In this document: positions 52,600 through 61,745 of the stretch, piece after piece
Layout: each line of letters starts with the position of its first letter
Position numbering within the stretch: the stretch's first letter is position 1
NCBI GenBank assembly: GCA_041396685.1
Contig: JAWKYD010000004.1
Location: 359,712 to 423,711 of the forward strand
Length of the DNA: 64,000 nucleotides
Source of the DNA: JAUIAI01 sp041396685
GTDB taxonomy: Bacteria; Pseudomonadota; Gammaproteobacteria; Burkholderiales; Burkholderiaceae_E
Direction: 5' to 3'
Made by a program: the position numbers and the translations under genes
The notes under the pieces: generated by a model
The model's database searches: none
Told to the model about the DNA's origin: nothing
What the model saw: only the letters and a program-made list of their open reading frames with translations

Positions 52600-53640
52600 A
52601 TGAAAACTCCAAACCTCCTCTTCAAGAAAACCCGTTGGGTCGTGATCGCCGTCGTCGTGCTCGCTCTTGGCGGCGCACTGGCGTTCTGGTTGTCGCGCGA
52701 CCATGGACAACAAGATGCATTGCGCCTCTACGGCAACGTCGACATCCGCGAGGTGCAACTGGCCTTCCGTCAGCCCGGGCGCGTGATGCAAATGGCTTTC
52801 GATGAGGGCGATGCCGTCAGCGCGGGCGCGCGCCTGGCGGCGCTTGACGCGCAACCCTATCGGGAAGCACTTGCGGCAGCACAGGCCCAGGTGCAGGTGG
52901 CGCAGGCGGAACTGGCCAAGCTGCGCCGCGGCCTGCGACCACAGGAAATCACCCAGGCGCGCGAGGCTCTCAGACAGGCACAGGCGCTCGCCACCGAGAC
53001 CGAGCGCAATTTCCAGCGCCAGAGTGGCCTGCTGGCATCTGGCGCCAGCAGCCAGCGCACGGTCGATGCAGCCCGCACGGCGCGCGACCAGGCAGCCGCT
53101 GGCGTCGAAGCGGCCAAGGCGGCCCTGTCGCAAGCATCCGAAGGTTTTCGCAAGGAAGACATCGCCGCGGCAGAAGCTCGCCTTGCGGCCGCACAGGCTG
53201 CCGCAGCGCAAGCCACGACAGCCTTGGCGGACACCGAGTTGATGGCGCCCAGTAGCGGCACCGTCATCGCACGAGTGCGGGAGCCCGGCAGCATGGTCGC
53301 AAGCCAGAGCGCGGTCTACAGCCTGAGCCTGGACAAGCCGGTTTACGTGCGCGCCTACGTGGGCGAGTCGGACTTGGGGCGCATCGCGCCCGGTACTGTG
53401 GTGCGCGTCAAAAGCGATTCATCAGAGAAGGTCTATCGCGGCCAGATCGGCTTCATCTCGCCGCGCGCCGAGTTCACCCCCAAGACGGTGGAGACGACGG
53501 ATTTGCGCACGGATCTGGTCTACCGCCTGCGCATCGTCATCGACGAAGCCGACAGCGACAGTGCCTTGCGCCAGGGCATGCCGGTGACGATCGAGGTCGA
53601 TGCGAAAGCCGGCACCAGCATCCCGGCGGGGGAGCGTTGA
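52600..53640 (+). CDS. HlyD family secretion protein (YbhG-like adaptor)
   Basis: Membrane-fusion protein of 346 residues: N-terminal anchor (WVVIAVVVLALGGALAFWL), lipoyl-like half GNVDIREVQLAFRQPGRV, a long Ala/Gln-rich coiled coil (about 85-205), and SSGTVIARVREPGSMV. It connects the ABC exporter encoded next to the outer-membrane channel at 57700. The ABC gene begins 2 bases after its stop. Confidence 0.93.
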   Translation: MKTPNLLFKKTRWVVIAVVVLALGGALAFWLSRDHGQQDALRLYGNVDIREVQLAFRQPGRVMQMAFDEGDAVSAGARLAALDAQPYREALAAAQAQVQVAQAELAKLRRGLRPQEITQAREALRQAQALATETERNFQRQSGLLASGASSQRTVDAARTARDQAAAGVEAAKAALSQASEGFRKEDIAAAEARLAAAQAAAAQATTALADTELMAPSSGTVIARVREPGSMVASQSAVYSLSLDKPVYVRAYVGESDLGRIAPGTVVRVKSDSSEKVYRGQIGFISPRAEFTPKTVETTDLRTDLVYRLRIVIDEADSDSALRQGMPVTIEVDAKAGTSIPAGER

Positions 53641-53641
53641 A

Positions 53642-55414
53642 ATGCAGGCAAGCCCTGCCATCGCCGCCGTGCCTGCGGGTGCGGGCGAAGACGCTGCCGT
53701 CGTCATCGAAGACGTGGACAAGCATTTCGGCGACGTAAAGGCGCTGCGGGGCTTGAGCGCGCGCATCCACTATGGGCGGCTGACGGGTCTGGTCGGCCCC
53801 GACGGCGCTGGCAAGACGACGCTGATGCGGATTCTGACCGGCCTCCTGGTGCCTAACGCCGGCCACGTCACCTTGGCAGGCTATGACGTGGTCAAGGACA
53901 ACGACGCCATTCATGTCGCCAGTGGCTACATGCCGCAACGCTTTGGCCTGTACGAAGACCTGTCGGTGATGGAGAACATGCGCCTGTATGCGCAGTTGCG
54001 CGGCATGGATGCGGACCGCAACGCCGATCTGTTTGCCGAGCTGCTGGACTTCACGCGGCTCGGACCCTTCACCAAACGCCTGGCCGGCAAGCTCTCCGGC
54101 GGCATGAAGCAGAAGCTGGGCCTTGCCTGTGCGCTCATGGCGCGGCCGAAGGTGCTGCTGCTGGACGAGCCGGGCGTGGGTGTCGACCCGGTCAGCCGCC
54201 AGGACTTGTGGCGCATGGTGCAGGCGCTGACCGATGAAGGCATGGCCGTGGTCTGGTCCACCGCCTATCTCGACGAAGCCGAGCGCTGCGAGAGCGTGCT
54301 GCTGCTGAACCAAGGGCAGCTCCTGTTCGATGGCCCGCCGCAGGAGCTGACCGCGCAGCTCGAAGGCCGCAGTTTCCGTCTGGAAGACGTCGGTGCCGAG
54401 CGCCGAGCGGTCCTGACCCAGGCACTCGACCTGCCCAGCGTGAGCGATGGCGTGATCCAGGGCGCCGGCGTGCGCGTGGTGTTGCGCGAGGGCGCTCAAG
54501 CGGAGCAGCTCCAGGCCCTGTCCGATCAGGCGCGAGTGGAGCTGGCGCAGGTGCCCGCGCGCTTCGAAGACGCCTTCATCGATCTGCTCGGTGGCGGCCC
54601 CGGCGGCACTTCGACGCTGGCCGAGCGTCTGCCGCCGGTTGAGCTGGGTTCCGACATTGCCGTGTCGTGCCGAAACCTCACCAAGCGCTTCGGCGAGTTC
54701 ACCGCCACCGACAACGTCAGCTTCGAGGTGCAAAAGGGCGAAATCTTCGGCCTGCTCGGCCCTAACGGCGCCGGCAAGTCCACCACCTTCAAGATGTTGT
54801 GCGGCCTGTTGAAACCAACTGCTGGCGAAGCGCATGTGGTGGGCCATGATCTGCGCCGCGCCACCGGCGCAGCCAAGAGCCGGCTCGGCTACATGGCGCA
54901 GAAGTTTTCGCTCTACGGCCTGCTCTCGGTGCAGCAGAACCTGGAATTCTCGGCCGGCGTCTACGGACTGGAAGGCAACACCCGGCGCGAGCGCATTGCC
55001 GAGATGATCGAAACCTTCGATCTGGGCGACTGGCTGTCCGCCACGCCCGATTCCCTGCCGCTGGGCCACAAGCAGCGCCTGGCATTGGCTTGTTCGCTGA
55101 TGCACCGGCCGCCCGTGCTGTTCCTGGATGAACCCACTTCGGGCGTGGACCCGATCACCCGGCGCGAATTCTGGACCCACATCAACGGACTGGCCCGCAA
55201 GGGCGTGACCATCATGGTCACCACCCACTTCATGGACGAGGCCGAATACTGCGACCGCGTGGCCATGCTCTCGCGTGCGCAACTGATCGCGCTGGATACG
55301 CCCGACGCGCTCAAACGTTCGGCGGTCAGCCCCGAACAACCCGACCCGACGATGGAGGACGCCTTCATTCACCTGGTGGAGTCGTCAGACCGCGAGCTGG
55401 AGGCCGCCACATGA
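53642..55414 (+). CDS. Tandem-domain ABC transporter ATP-binding protein (YbhF-like)
   Basis: ATPase of 590 residues with two nucleotide-binding domains in one chain. Domain 1: Walker A GPDGAGKTT, signature LSGGMKQKLGLACALMARP, Walker B VLLLDEPGVGVDP. Domain 2: Walker A GPNGAGKST, a variant signature LPLGHKQRLALACSLMHRP, Walker B VLFLDEPTSGVDP. The LPLGH form of the second signature is shared by YbhF-type proteins. It powers the two permeases encoded next, and the stop overlaps the first permease start (ATGA). Confidence 0.95.
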   Translation: MQASPAIAAVPAGAGEDAAVVIEDVDKHFGDVKALRGLSARIHYGRLTGLVGPDGAGKTTLMRILTGLLVPNAGHVTLAGYDVVKDNDAIHVASGYMPQRFGLYEDLSVMENMRLYAQLRGMDADRNADLFAELLDFTRLGPFTKRLAGKLSGGMKQKLGLACALMARPKVLLLDEPGVGVDPVSRQDLWRMVQALTDEGMAVVWSTAYLDEAERCESVLLLNQGQLLFDGPPQELTAQLEGRSFRLEDVGAERRAVLTQALDLPSVSDGVIQGAGVRVVLREGAQAEQLQALSDQARVELAQVPARFEDAFIDLLGGGPGGTSTLAERLPPVELGSDIAVSCRNLTKRFGEFTATDNVSFEVQKGEIFGLLGPNGAGKSTTFKMLCGLLKPTAGEAHVVGHDLRRATGAAKSRLGYMAQKFSLYGLLSVQQNLEFSAGVYGLEGNTRRERIAEMIETFDLGDWLSATPDSLPLGHKQRLALACSLMHRPPVLFLDEPTSGVDPITRREFWTHINGLARKGVTIMVTTHFMDEAEYCDRVAMLSRAQLIALDTPDALKRSAVSPEQPDPTMEDAFIHLVESSDRELEAAT

Positions 55415-56580
55415 ACGGCGCCACAATGCACAAAGACGGAAGTGGCCCCCTGCAGACCGACTTGCGCCGTTTTGATTTACGGCGCTTGATCGCCCTGGTG
55501 ACCAAGGAAAGCTACCAGGCGCTGCGCGACCCCTCGACGCTGCTGATCGCGTTCGTGCTGCCAGTGGTGTTGCTGCTGCTGTTCGCCTATGCGGTGTCGC
55601 TGGATGCGAAGGATGTCCGTGTCGGCGTGGTCCTGGAGTCGCCCGGCGCATCGGCACACTCGCTGGCCGCAGCGTTTTCGGGCACCCGCTTCCTGAATAC
55701 GCACTTCGCCCATGACCGGCGCGAAGTGGCCGACCAACTGGTCTCAGGCGACCTGCGCGGCTACGTGGTGATTCCGCAGGATTTCGAGCAGCGTCTGGCC
55801 CAGCGTGGCAGCGAGCCGCTGGTGCAGATCGTCACCGATGGCTCCTACCCCAATACCGCCAACTACGTCGAGAACTACGCCCGTGGCGTGGTCCAGTCCT
55901 GGCGTGCCGGACTGGACGTCGGAGCACCAGCGCAGGCCGTCATGCTGGAACCGCGCTACTGGTTCAACCCCGAGCTGGAAAGCCGCCGCGCACTGATTCC
56001 CGGTGCCATCGCCATCGTCATGACCATCATCGGCACCATGCTGACTGCACTGGTGGTGGCGCGTGAATGGGAGCGCGGCACCATGGAGGCGGTGCTGTCC
56101 ACGCCGGCCTCGGTGGCCGAAATCCTGATCGGCAAGCTGCTGCCGTACTTCGTGCTCGGCATGCTGTCCACGCTGGGTGCGGCGGCGCTGGCGGTGTTCG
56201 TGTTCGGGGTCCCGATGCGGGGCTCGCTGGCGGCGCTGCTGCTGCTGTCGGCGGTGTTCATGGTGCCGGCGCTGGGTCAAGGTCTGCTGATTTCCTCCTT
56301 GGCACGCAACCAGTTCCTGGCAGCGCAGATCGCGCTGTTCACGGGTTTTCTGCCGGCCTTCATGCTGTCGGGCTTTCTGTATGAGATCGACGCGATGCCC
56401 GCGCCGATCCGGGCCATCACCCGGCTGGTTCCGGCGCGTTACTTCGTCGATTCGCTGAAGACGGTGTTCCTGGCCGGCGACATCTGGGCCGTGTTCCTGC
56501 CCAACCTGGCGGCCATGGCGGCGATCGGGGTGCTGTTCTTCGTGATCGCCAAGCGCGCCACGCGCAAGAACCTGGAGTGA
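55411..56580 (+). CDS. ABC-2 type permease (YbhS-like)
   Basis: Permease of 389 residues: one N-terminal helix (LLIAFVLPVVLLLLFAYAVSL), a large periplasmic domain, and five C-terminal helices, the ABC-2 layout. Seen: EWERGTMEAVLSTPASVAEILIGKLLPYFVLG, the ABC-2 signature area. First of two permease genes; they likely form a heterodimer with the YbhF-like ATPase. Overlaps the ATPase gene by 4 bases. Confidence 0.94.
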   Translation: MNGATMHKDGSGPLQTDLRRFDLRRLIALVTKESYQALRDPSTLLIAFVLPVVLLLLFAYAVSLDAKDVRVGVVLESPGASAHSLAAAFSGTRFLNTHFAHDRREVADQLVSGDLRGYVVIPQDFEQRLAQRGSEPLVQIVTDGSYPNTANYVENYARGVVQSWRAGLDVGAPAQAVMLEPRYWFNPELESRRALIPGAIAIVMTIIGTMLTALVVAREWERGTMEAVLSTPASVAEILIGKLLPYFVLGMLSTLGAAALAVFVFGVPMRGSLAALLLLSAVFMVPALGQGLLISSLARNQFLAAQIALFTGFLPAFMLSGFLYEIDAMPAPIRAITRLVPARYFVDSLKTVFLAGDIWAVFLPNLAAMAAIGVLFFVIAKRATRKNLE

Positions 56581-56584
56581 AGCG

Positions 56585-57703
56585 ATGTTGACGTCCGCAT
56601 TCTCGTTGACCCGCCTGCGCGCCCAGTTCATCAAGGAGGTGCTCAGCGTCCTGCGCGACCCGCGCAGCCGCATGGTGGTGTTCGTGCCGCCGATCCTGCA
56701 GTTGCTGGTGTTCGCCTTTGCCGCGACGCTGGAAGTGCGCAACGTCGATATCGCCGTCTACGACCAGGATACGGGGCGCTGGTCGCACGAGCTGGTACAG
56801 CGCCTGGACAGCGCCCGCTTCATCACCCACATCCGGCATGTCGACAGCCAGCAGCAACTGCACGAGCTGATCGACCGTGGCGAGGTGATCGCCGCGCTCG
56901 CCATCCCGGTGGATTTCTCGCGCTCCATCGCTGCCGGCGAAAGTGGCCGCGCGCAGGTACTGGTCGATGGCCGGCGCAGCAACTCCGGGCAGATCACCGT
57001 GGCCTATCTGTCCACCATCGCCGCCGATGTCGGCGCCGAGGTCGTGCCCGACGCCCAGGCACCAACGCCCGTGGTCGTGCGCCACTGGTTCAACCCGAAT
57101 CTGGTCTACCGCTGGTTCATCGTGCCCGGCCTGACGGGCATCCTGGCGCTGTTCAGCTCGCTCTTGATCACCTCGTTGTCGATCGCGCGCGAGCGCGAGC
57201 TGGGCACCTTCGACCAGTTGCTGGTGTCGCCCACCTCGACGCCCGAGATCATCATCTCCAAGTCGCTGCCGGCACTCGCAATTGGCACCGGGCTGGGCCT
57301 GTTCATGATCAGCGCGGGCGTCTTCCTGTTCGGCATCCCGTTTACGGGCTCGTTTGCACTCCTGCTTGCCAGCCTGGTGCTGTTCATCGCCTCGGTGGTC
57401 GGCATCGGCCTGATGATTTCCGCGGTCAGCATGACGCAGCAGCAGGCCATCCTGGGGGCGTTCGCCATCGGCGTGCCGGCGGTGCTGATGTCCGGCTTTG
57501 CGACGCCTGTGGAAAACATGCCTGTCGTCCTGCAATGGCTGGCTCAGGCCATTCCACTGACCCATTTCCTCATCATCGTCGAAGGCAGCTTTCTCAAGGC
57601 CATGCCGCCCGGTGACATTCTCGCCAGCCTGTGGCCGCTGGCGGTCATCGCCCTGGCCACGCTGACGATGGCCACCGTATTCGTCCGAGGACGCCTGCAA
57701 TGA
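56585..57703 (+). CDS. ABC-2 type permease (YbhR-like)
   Basis: Permease of 372 residues, with the same layout as its upstream neighbour. Seen: ERELGTFDQLLVSPTSTPEIIISKSLPALAIG and SGFATPVENMPVVLQWLAQAIPLTHFL. The pair resembles YbhS/YbhR, an exporter for cationic drugs and other compounds in E. coli; the substrate here is unknown. It starts 4 bases after the first permease and its stop overlaps the next ATG. Confidence 0.94.
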   Translation: MLTSAFSLTRLRAQFIKEVLSVLRDPRSRMVVFVPPILQLLVFAFAATLEVRNVDIAVYDQDTGRWSHELVQRLDSARFITHIRHVDSQQQLHELIDRGEVIAALAIPVDFSRSIAAGESGRAQVLVDGRRSNSGQITVAYLSTIAADVGAEVVPDAQAPTPVVVRHWFNPNLVYRWFIVPGLTGILALFSSLLITSLSIARERELGTFDQLLVSPTSTPEIIISKSLPALAIGTGLGLFMISAGVFLFGIPFTGSFALLLASLVLFIASVVGIGLMISAVSMTQQQAILGAFAIGVPAVLMSGFATPVENMPVVLQWLAQAIPLTHFLIIVEGSFLKAMPPGDILASLWPLAVIALATLTMATVFVRGRLQ

Positions 57704-59238
57704 AATCCAAGCCCCGCACTCCCTTTCTTCGCGCAACCGTCACCGGCCTGACCCCTGGGCGCGCGCGTCCGCTCGCGCTGGCCCTGTCCTGCGTGCTGCT
57801 GACTGCCTGCGCAAGCGTGGGCCCCGACTACCGCGAGCCGCCGCCGGTCGACGTCGGCAGCGGCTGGAGCTTGCCGTTGGCAAGCGAATCCCAGTCCGCA
57901 GACTTGAGCCAATGGTGGTCTGCACTGGACGATCCCATCCTCGATCGCCTGATGGCCACGGCGCTGGCACAGAACCTGGATCTGCGCCAGGCTGCGGCAC
58001 GCATCGATGAGGCACGCGCCCTGCGCGATCGTGTGGCCGGCGAGGCATTGCCCACCGCCGCCGCTGGCGCGAGCGTCAACCGGCGCCGTCAAAGCGAGAA
58101 CGGACCCCTGCCCGTAGGTTCGATCCCCGGCCTTGACGCAACGCAGACCATCTACGACGCGGGCTTCGACGCGGCCTGGGAGGCCGACTTGTTCGGGGCC
58201 AAGCGGCGGGCGCTGGAAGGCGCCAGCGCCCGCCTGCAGGCGACCGAAGCCGAGGCGCAGGGCGTACGCATGCGCATCGTGGCCGAGGTCGCGCGCACCT
58301 GGTTCACCGCCGTCGGCGCCCGCTACGAGTTGCACGCACAACAGGCCACACTGGATACGCTGCAGCAGACCTTGGAATTGGTGCGCCTGCGGCATGCGCT
58401 GGGCGACGCGTCGGCCGCCGACGTGGAGGCGGCGTACGCCCAATGGACAGCAGTCAACGCGCTCATCCCGGATATCCAGGCGCGTCAGCGCGCCGCGATA
58501 CTCAGCCTGGGCGTGCTGCTGGGCGCGCCGCCGGAGCGGGAGCTGGCACTGCTGGATGGCCCCTTGACGCCGAGCACGCTGCGGGCGCTGCCGGTGGGCG
58601 AGCGCGCAGAGATGCTGCGCCGGCGCCCGGACGTGCTGGCTGCGGAACGTCGCCTGGCAGCGAGTTCCGCCGACATCGGCGTGGCCACGGCCGAGTTGTT
58701 CCCCAAACTCTCCATCGGTGTCGGCGGCGGGTTCCAAGCGCTCAGTACGGGCGATTGGTTCGATGCATCCAGCTCGCGTTTTTCCATCCTGCCGCTGATT
58801 TCCTGGCGCCTGTTCGACGGTGGCCGTGTGCGAGCCGAAATTCGGGCACGCGAGGCGGCCGAGCGACAGGCCGCGCTGGCCTATGAGCAGGCCGTGCTGG
58901 CGGCGCTGGGCGATGCCGAGCGCGCGCTTGGCGACTACCACGGCGGGCTGGACACACTGGAGCGCCGCGGTATGGCACTGGATGCCGCGCGCACCAGCTA
59001 CGGCCACGCCAAGGCGCGCTACGCGGCGGGCGACATTGCGCTGGTCGAACTGCTGGCTGCCCAGCGCAGTCTGCACGAGGCCGAAACCGCAGCCGCACGC
59101 GCGCATACCAACGCCGCCGTGCAACTGGTGGCGCTGTACAAGGCCCTTGGTGGTGGCTGGGACGTATCCACGACGGCATCGACCGCAACCCATCCGCTGC
59201 GGGGCGCTGCCGCCCCCGTCGCGTTTTCAAGCCGCTGA
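57700..59238 (+). CDS. Outer-membrane efflux lipoprotein (NodT/OprM family)
   Basis: Outer-membrane channel of 512 residues. A lipobox LTACAS gives lipid attachment at the Cys. Seen: two OEP repeats with long coiled-coil helices (LAQNLDLRQAAARIDEARAL; RHALGDASAADVEAAYAQW) and GVGGGFQALSTGDWFD. It would give the YbhGFSR-type exporter its exit duct. The ATGA overlap with the permease gene supports this. E. coli ybhGFSR has no such gene in the operon. Confidence 0.95.
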   Translation: MKSKPRTPFLRATVTGLTPGRARPLALALSCVLLTACASVGPDYREPPPVDVGSGWSLPLASESQSADLSQWWSALDDPILDRLMATALAQNLDLRQAAARIDEARALRDRVAGEALPTAAAGASVNRRRQSENGPLPVGSIPGLDATQTIYDAGFDAAWEADLFGAKRRALEGASARLQATEAEAQGVRMRIVAEVARTWFTAVGARYELHAQQATLDTLQQTLELVRLRHALGDASAADVEAAYAQWTAVNALIPDIQARQRAAILSLGVLLGAPPERELALLDGPLTPSTLRALPVGERAEMLRRRPDVLAAERRLAASSADIGVATAELFPKLSIGVGGGFQALSTGDWFDASSSRFSILPLISWRLFDGGRVRAEIRAREAAERQAALAYEQAVLAALGDAERALGDYHGGLDTLERRGMALDAARTSYGHAKARYAAGDIALVELLAAQRSLHEAETAAARAHTNAAVQLVALYKALGGGWDVSTTASTATHPLRGAAAPVAFSSR

Positions 59239-59258
59239 TTCAACACAAGGAGACCGTC

Positions 59259-59462
59259 ATGCAAATCAACGTTGGAAATCTCGACCGCATTGTGCGCATC
59301 GTCATCGGACTGATTTTGCTCAGTCTCCCATTGTGGCTGGACTCATCCTGGCGTTGGCTGGGACTCATTGGAATCATGCCACTCCTCACCGGCCTGGCAG
59401 GCCGCTGTCCTGGCTATCGCCTGCTCGGCCTCAGCACTTGCCCGATGCGAAAACCCGAGTGA
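59259..59462 (+). CDS. DUF2892 family small membrane protein
   Basis: Protein of 67 residues: MQINVGNLDRIVRIVIGL N terminus and two hydrophobic helices, then CPGYRLLGLSTCP with two cysteines. This is the DUF2892 (YgaP C-terminal-like) family; its role is unknown. An AGGAG site lies before the ATG. It lies between the exporter genes and the metallo-hydrolase gene, in the same run. Confidence 0.88.
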   Translation: MQINVGNLDRIVRIVIGLILLSLPLWLDSSWRWLGLIGIMPLLTGLAGRCPGYRLLGLSTCPMRKPE

Positions 59463-59469
59463 ACGCCCT

Positions 59470-60879
59470 ATGAAACTCAGTTTTTTGGGCGCAGCCCGAG
59501 AAGTCACCGGATCGTGCTTCCTGGTCGAAGCGGCTAATGTCCGCTTCCTGGTCGATTGCGGCATGGTTCAAGGTGGGCGTATAGCAGCAGCACGCAACCA
59601 CGAGCCGTTCGCGTTCGACCCGGCGTCCATTGACTTCGTCCTGCTGACCCACGCCCACATCGACCACAGCGGGCTATTGCCCAAACTCACGCGCGCCGGG
59701 TTCAAGGGGTCCATCTACGCCACGCCAGCGACGGTTGATCTGCTCGGGGTGATGCTGCCCGATAGCGCTCACATCCAGGAAAGCGATGCCAAGCGGGTTG
59801 CCAAGCGGCTCAAAGAAAAGACCGTGCCGCCACCCCTGTATACCCTGCAGGATGCACACGAATGCCTGCAGCAAGTACGAGGTATCGAATACGACCGGGA
59901 GTTCGCACCCCGCGTCGGGGTGCGCGCCCGCTTTCGTGATGCCGGACACATCCTTGGTTCGGCCATCGTGGAAGTGTGGATTACCGAGTACGGTTACCCC
60001 ACGAAGATCGTGTTCAGCGGCGATCTGGGCCAGCCGGGACGCCCCATCCTGCGCGACCCGACACCCATTGAGGAAGCCGACATCCTCGTCATCGAGTCCA
60101 CCTACGGTGACCGCCGGCACAAGGATTTTTCGGCGACCGAAGCGGACATGATCGGCATCGTCGAGAAAACCCTGTTCGAGCGCGGCGGCAATGTCATCGT
60201 TCCGGCCTTTGCGGTCGGCCGAACCCAGGAGGTGCTCTACCACCTACATCGTCTCACCTGCGAAGGGCGTCTGCAGCGTCCAATGGTGTTTGTCGATTCG
60301 CCGATGGCCACCGAGGCCACACGCATCACGCGTGAACATCTCGAATTGTTCGACGAACAGGCGAAGCGGTTGGCCGGATGGCACGCGCGCGGCGAGAACC
60401 TCCCGTACCTGGATTTCACAGCGAGCGCTGAGGAGTCCATGGCGCTGAACCGGATTCGCTCCGGGGCCATCATTATTTCTGCCAGCGGCATGTGCGATGC
60501 GGGACGTATCCGGCACCACCTGCGCCACAACTTGCCACGCCGCGAATGCAGCATCTTGTTTCCCGGTTTCCAGGCGCAGGGGACGCTTGGCCGGCGCCTG
60601 ATCGAGGGGGCCGAACGTGTACGCATCTTCGGCGAGGACATCCCGGTACGTGCGGCGATCCACAGCGTGGACGGCCTCTCGGCGCATGCCGACCAGAAGG
60701 CGCTGCTGGATTGGGCCCGTGCTTTCATTCAAGCACCGGCGCAAACCTTCGTGGTGCATGGGGAATCGTCGGCCGCGCAAACCTTCGCTGACCTCTTGCA
60801 GCAGCAACTCGGCTGGCAGGTCACGGTGCCCGAGTATGGCCATGCGCTGCGCTGGCCGGACTTTCTGGCGCACGAGTGA
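59470..60879 (+). CDS. Metallo-beta-lactamase fold protein with beta-CASP domain (RNase J/CPSF-like)
   Basis: Metallo-hydrolase of 469 residues. Seen: the metal site HAHIDH at 61-66, RDAGHILGSAIVEVW, FSGDLGQPGRPI, the beta-CASP region PMVFVDSPMATEAT and IISASGMCDAGRI, and the C-terminal motifs SVDGLSAHADQ and FVVHGE. This set is that of CPSF-73-like ribonucleases, which cleave or trim RNA. Many bacterial homologues are uncharacterised. It starts 7 bases after the DUF2892 stop, and the LOG gene overlaps its stop by one base. Confidence 0.93.
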   Translation: MKLSFLGAAREVTGSCFLVEAANVRFLVDCGMVQGGRIAAARNHEPFAFDPASIDFVLLTHAHIDHSGLLPKLTRAGFKGSIYATPATVDLLGVMLPDSAHIQESDAKRVAKRLKEKTVPPPLYTLQDAHECLQQVRGIEYDREFAPRVGVRARFRDAGHILGSAIVEVWITEYGYPTKIVFSGDLGQPGRPILRDPTPIEEADILVIESTYGDRRHKDFSATEADMIGIVEKTLFERGGNVIVPAFAVGRTQEVLYHLHRLTCEGRLQRPMVFVDSPMATEATRITREHLELFDEQAKRLAGWHARGENLPYLDFTASAEESMALNRIRSGAIIISASGMCDAGRIRHHLRHNLPRRECSILFPGFQAQGTLGRRLIEGAERVRIFGEDIPVRAAIHSVDGLSAHADQKALLDWARAFIQAPAQTFVVHGESSAAQTFADLLQQQLGWQVTVPEYGHALRWPDFLAHE

Positions 60880-61745
60880 TGAAGCCCGCAGAAGATCTCG
60901 ATGAACGCCTGCGCGCCATCCGCGAGTCGCCAACGTACCGGCTTGCGTACGAAGACATCGAGCTGCTTGGCCAGGACGAACTGCGGCCGCTGCGACTACA
61001 GCTCGAACTGCTCAAGCCCGAGCGCATCCTGCACGAGCAAGGCATTCGCTCGACGGTAGTGGTCTTCGGCAGCGCACGCGTGAGCGATGCCGAGACGGCA
61101 GAAGCCCGTCTTGGCGTTCTGGAGCGTCAGGCGCTCGTCACTCCGGAGGATGTCGGGCTGCGGCAAGAGCTTGCGCGGGCCAATCGCCGGGTCGAACAGG
61201 CACGTCACTACGAGCAAGCGAGGCGTTTCTCGGGCCTTATTTCGGCGCGTTTCCAGCAGCAAAACCGCCGTGATTTCGTCGTCGTCACCGGGGGTGGGCC
61301 CGGCATCATGGAGGCCGCCAACCGCGGTGCTTTCGAGGTCGGCGCACGTTCGATTGGCCTCAACATCACGCTGCCCCACGAACAGGCACCCAACCCCTAC
61401 ATGTGCCCGGATTTGGCGTTCCGATTCCACTATTTCGCCCTGCGCAAGATGCACTTCTTGTTGCACGCCAAGGGCTTGGTGGCCTTCCCCGGTGGCTATG
61501 GAACGCTTGATGAGCTGTTCGAGGTGCTCACCTTGATCCAGTCCGGAAAGATGCAGCGGATTCCGGTGGTGCTGGTCGGCCGTGCATTCTGGCGTCGCGT
61601 AGTTGATTTCGATCTTCTGCTCGACGAAGGCTATATCTCTCCATCCGATCTCGACTTGTTCACCTGCGTAGACGAAGCCGAGGAAATCGTTAGTGCCCTC
61701 GAACGCTTTTACGTCAACAGGGCAGCAGGCGATGGGGCGACATGA
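60879..61745 (+). CDS. LOG family (lysine-decarboxylase-like) nucleotide phosphoribohydrolase homologue
   Basis: Protein of 288 residues. Seen: STVVVFGSARV, GGGPGIMEAANRGAFEVG and PGGYGTLDELFEVLT, the last being the PGGxGTxxE motif of the LOG family, which releases a base from a nucleoside 5'-monophosphate (cytokinin activation in plants and bacteria, or nucleotide salvage). It is longer than the 190-residue LOG type, with an N-terminal helical part of about 60 residues plus an insert at 85-115. TGATG overlap with the metallo-hydrolase gene; ATGA overlap with the LpxR gene. Confidence 0.92.
   Translation: MKPAEDLDERLRAIRESPTYRLAYEDIELLGQDELRPLRLQLELLKPERILHEQGIRSTVVVFGSARVSDAETAEARLGVLERQALVTPEDVGLRQELARANRRVEQARHYEQARRFSGLISARFQQQNRRDFVVVTGGGPGIMEAANRGAFEVGARSIGLNITLPHEQAPNPYMCPDLAFRFHYFALRKMHFLLHAKGLVAFPGGYGTLDELFEVLTLIQSGKMQRIPVVLVGRAFWRRVVDFDLLLDEGYISPSDLDLFTCVDEAEEIVSALERFYVNRAAGDGAT

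Noticed and set aside
53537..55372. Long minus-strand open frame opposite the YbhF-like ATPase gene
   Set aside because: No recognisable domain, and the plus-strand gene has complete Walker and signature motifs in both halves.
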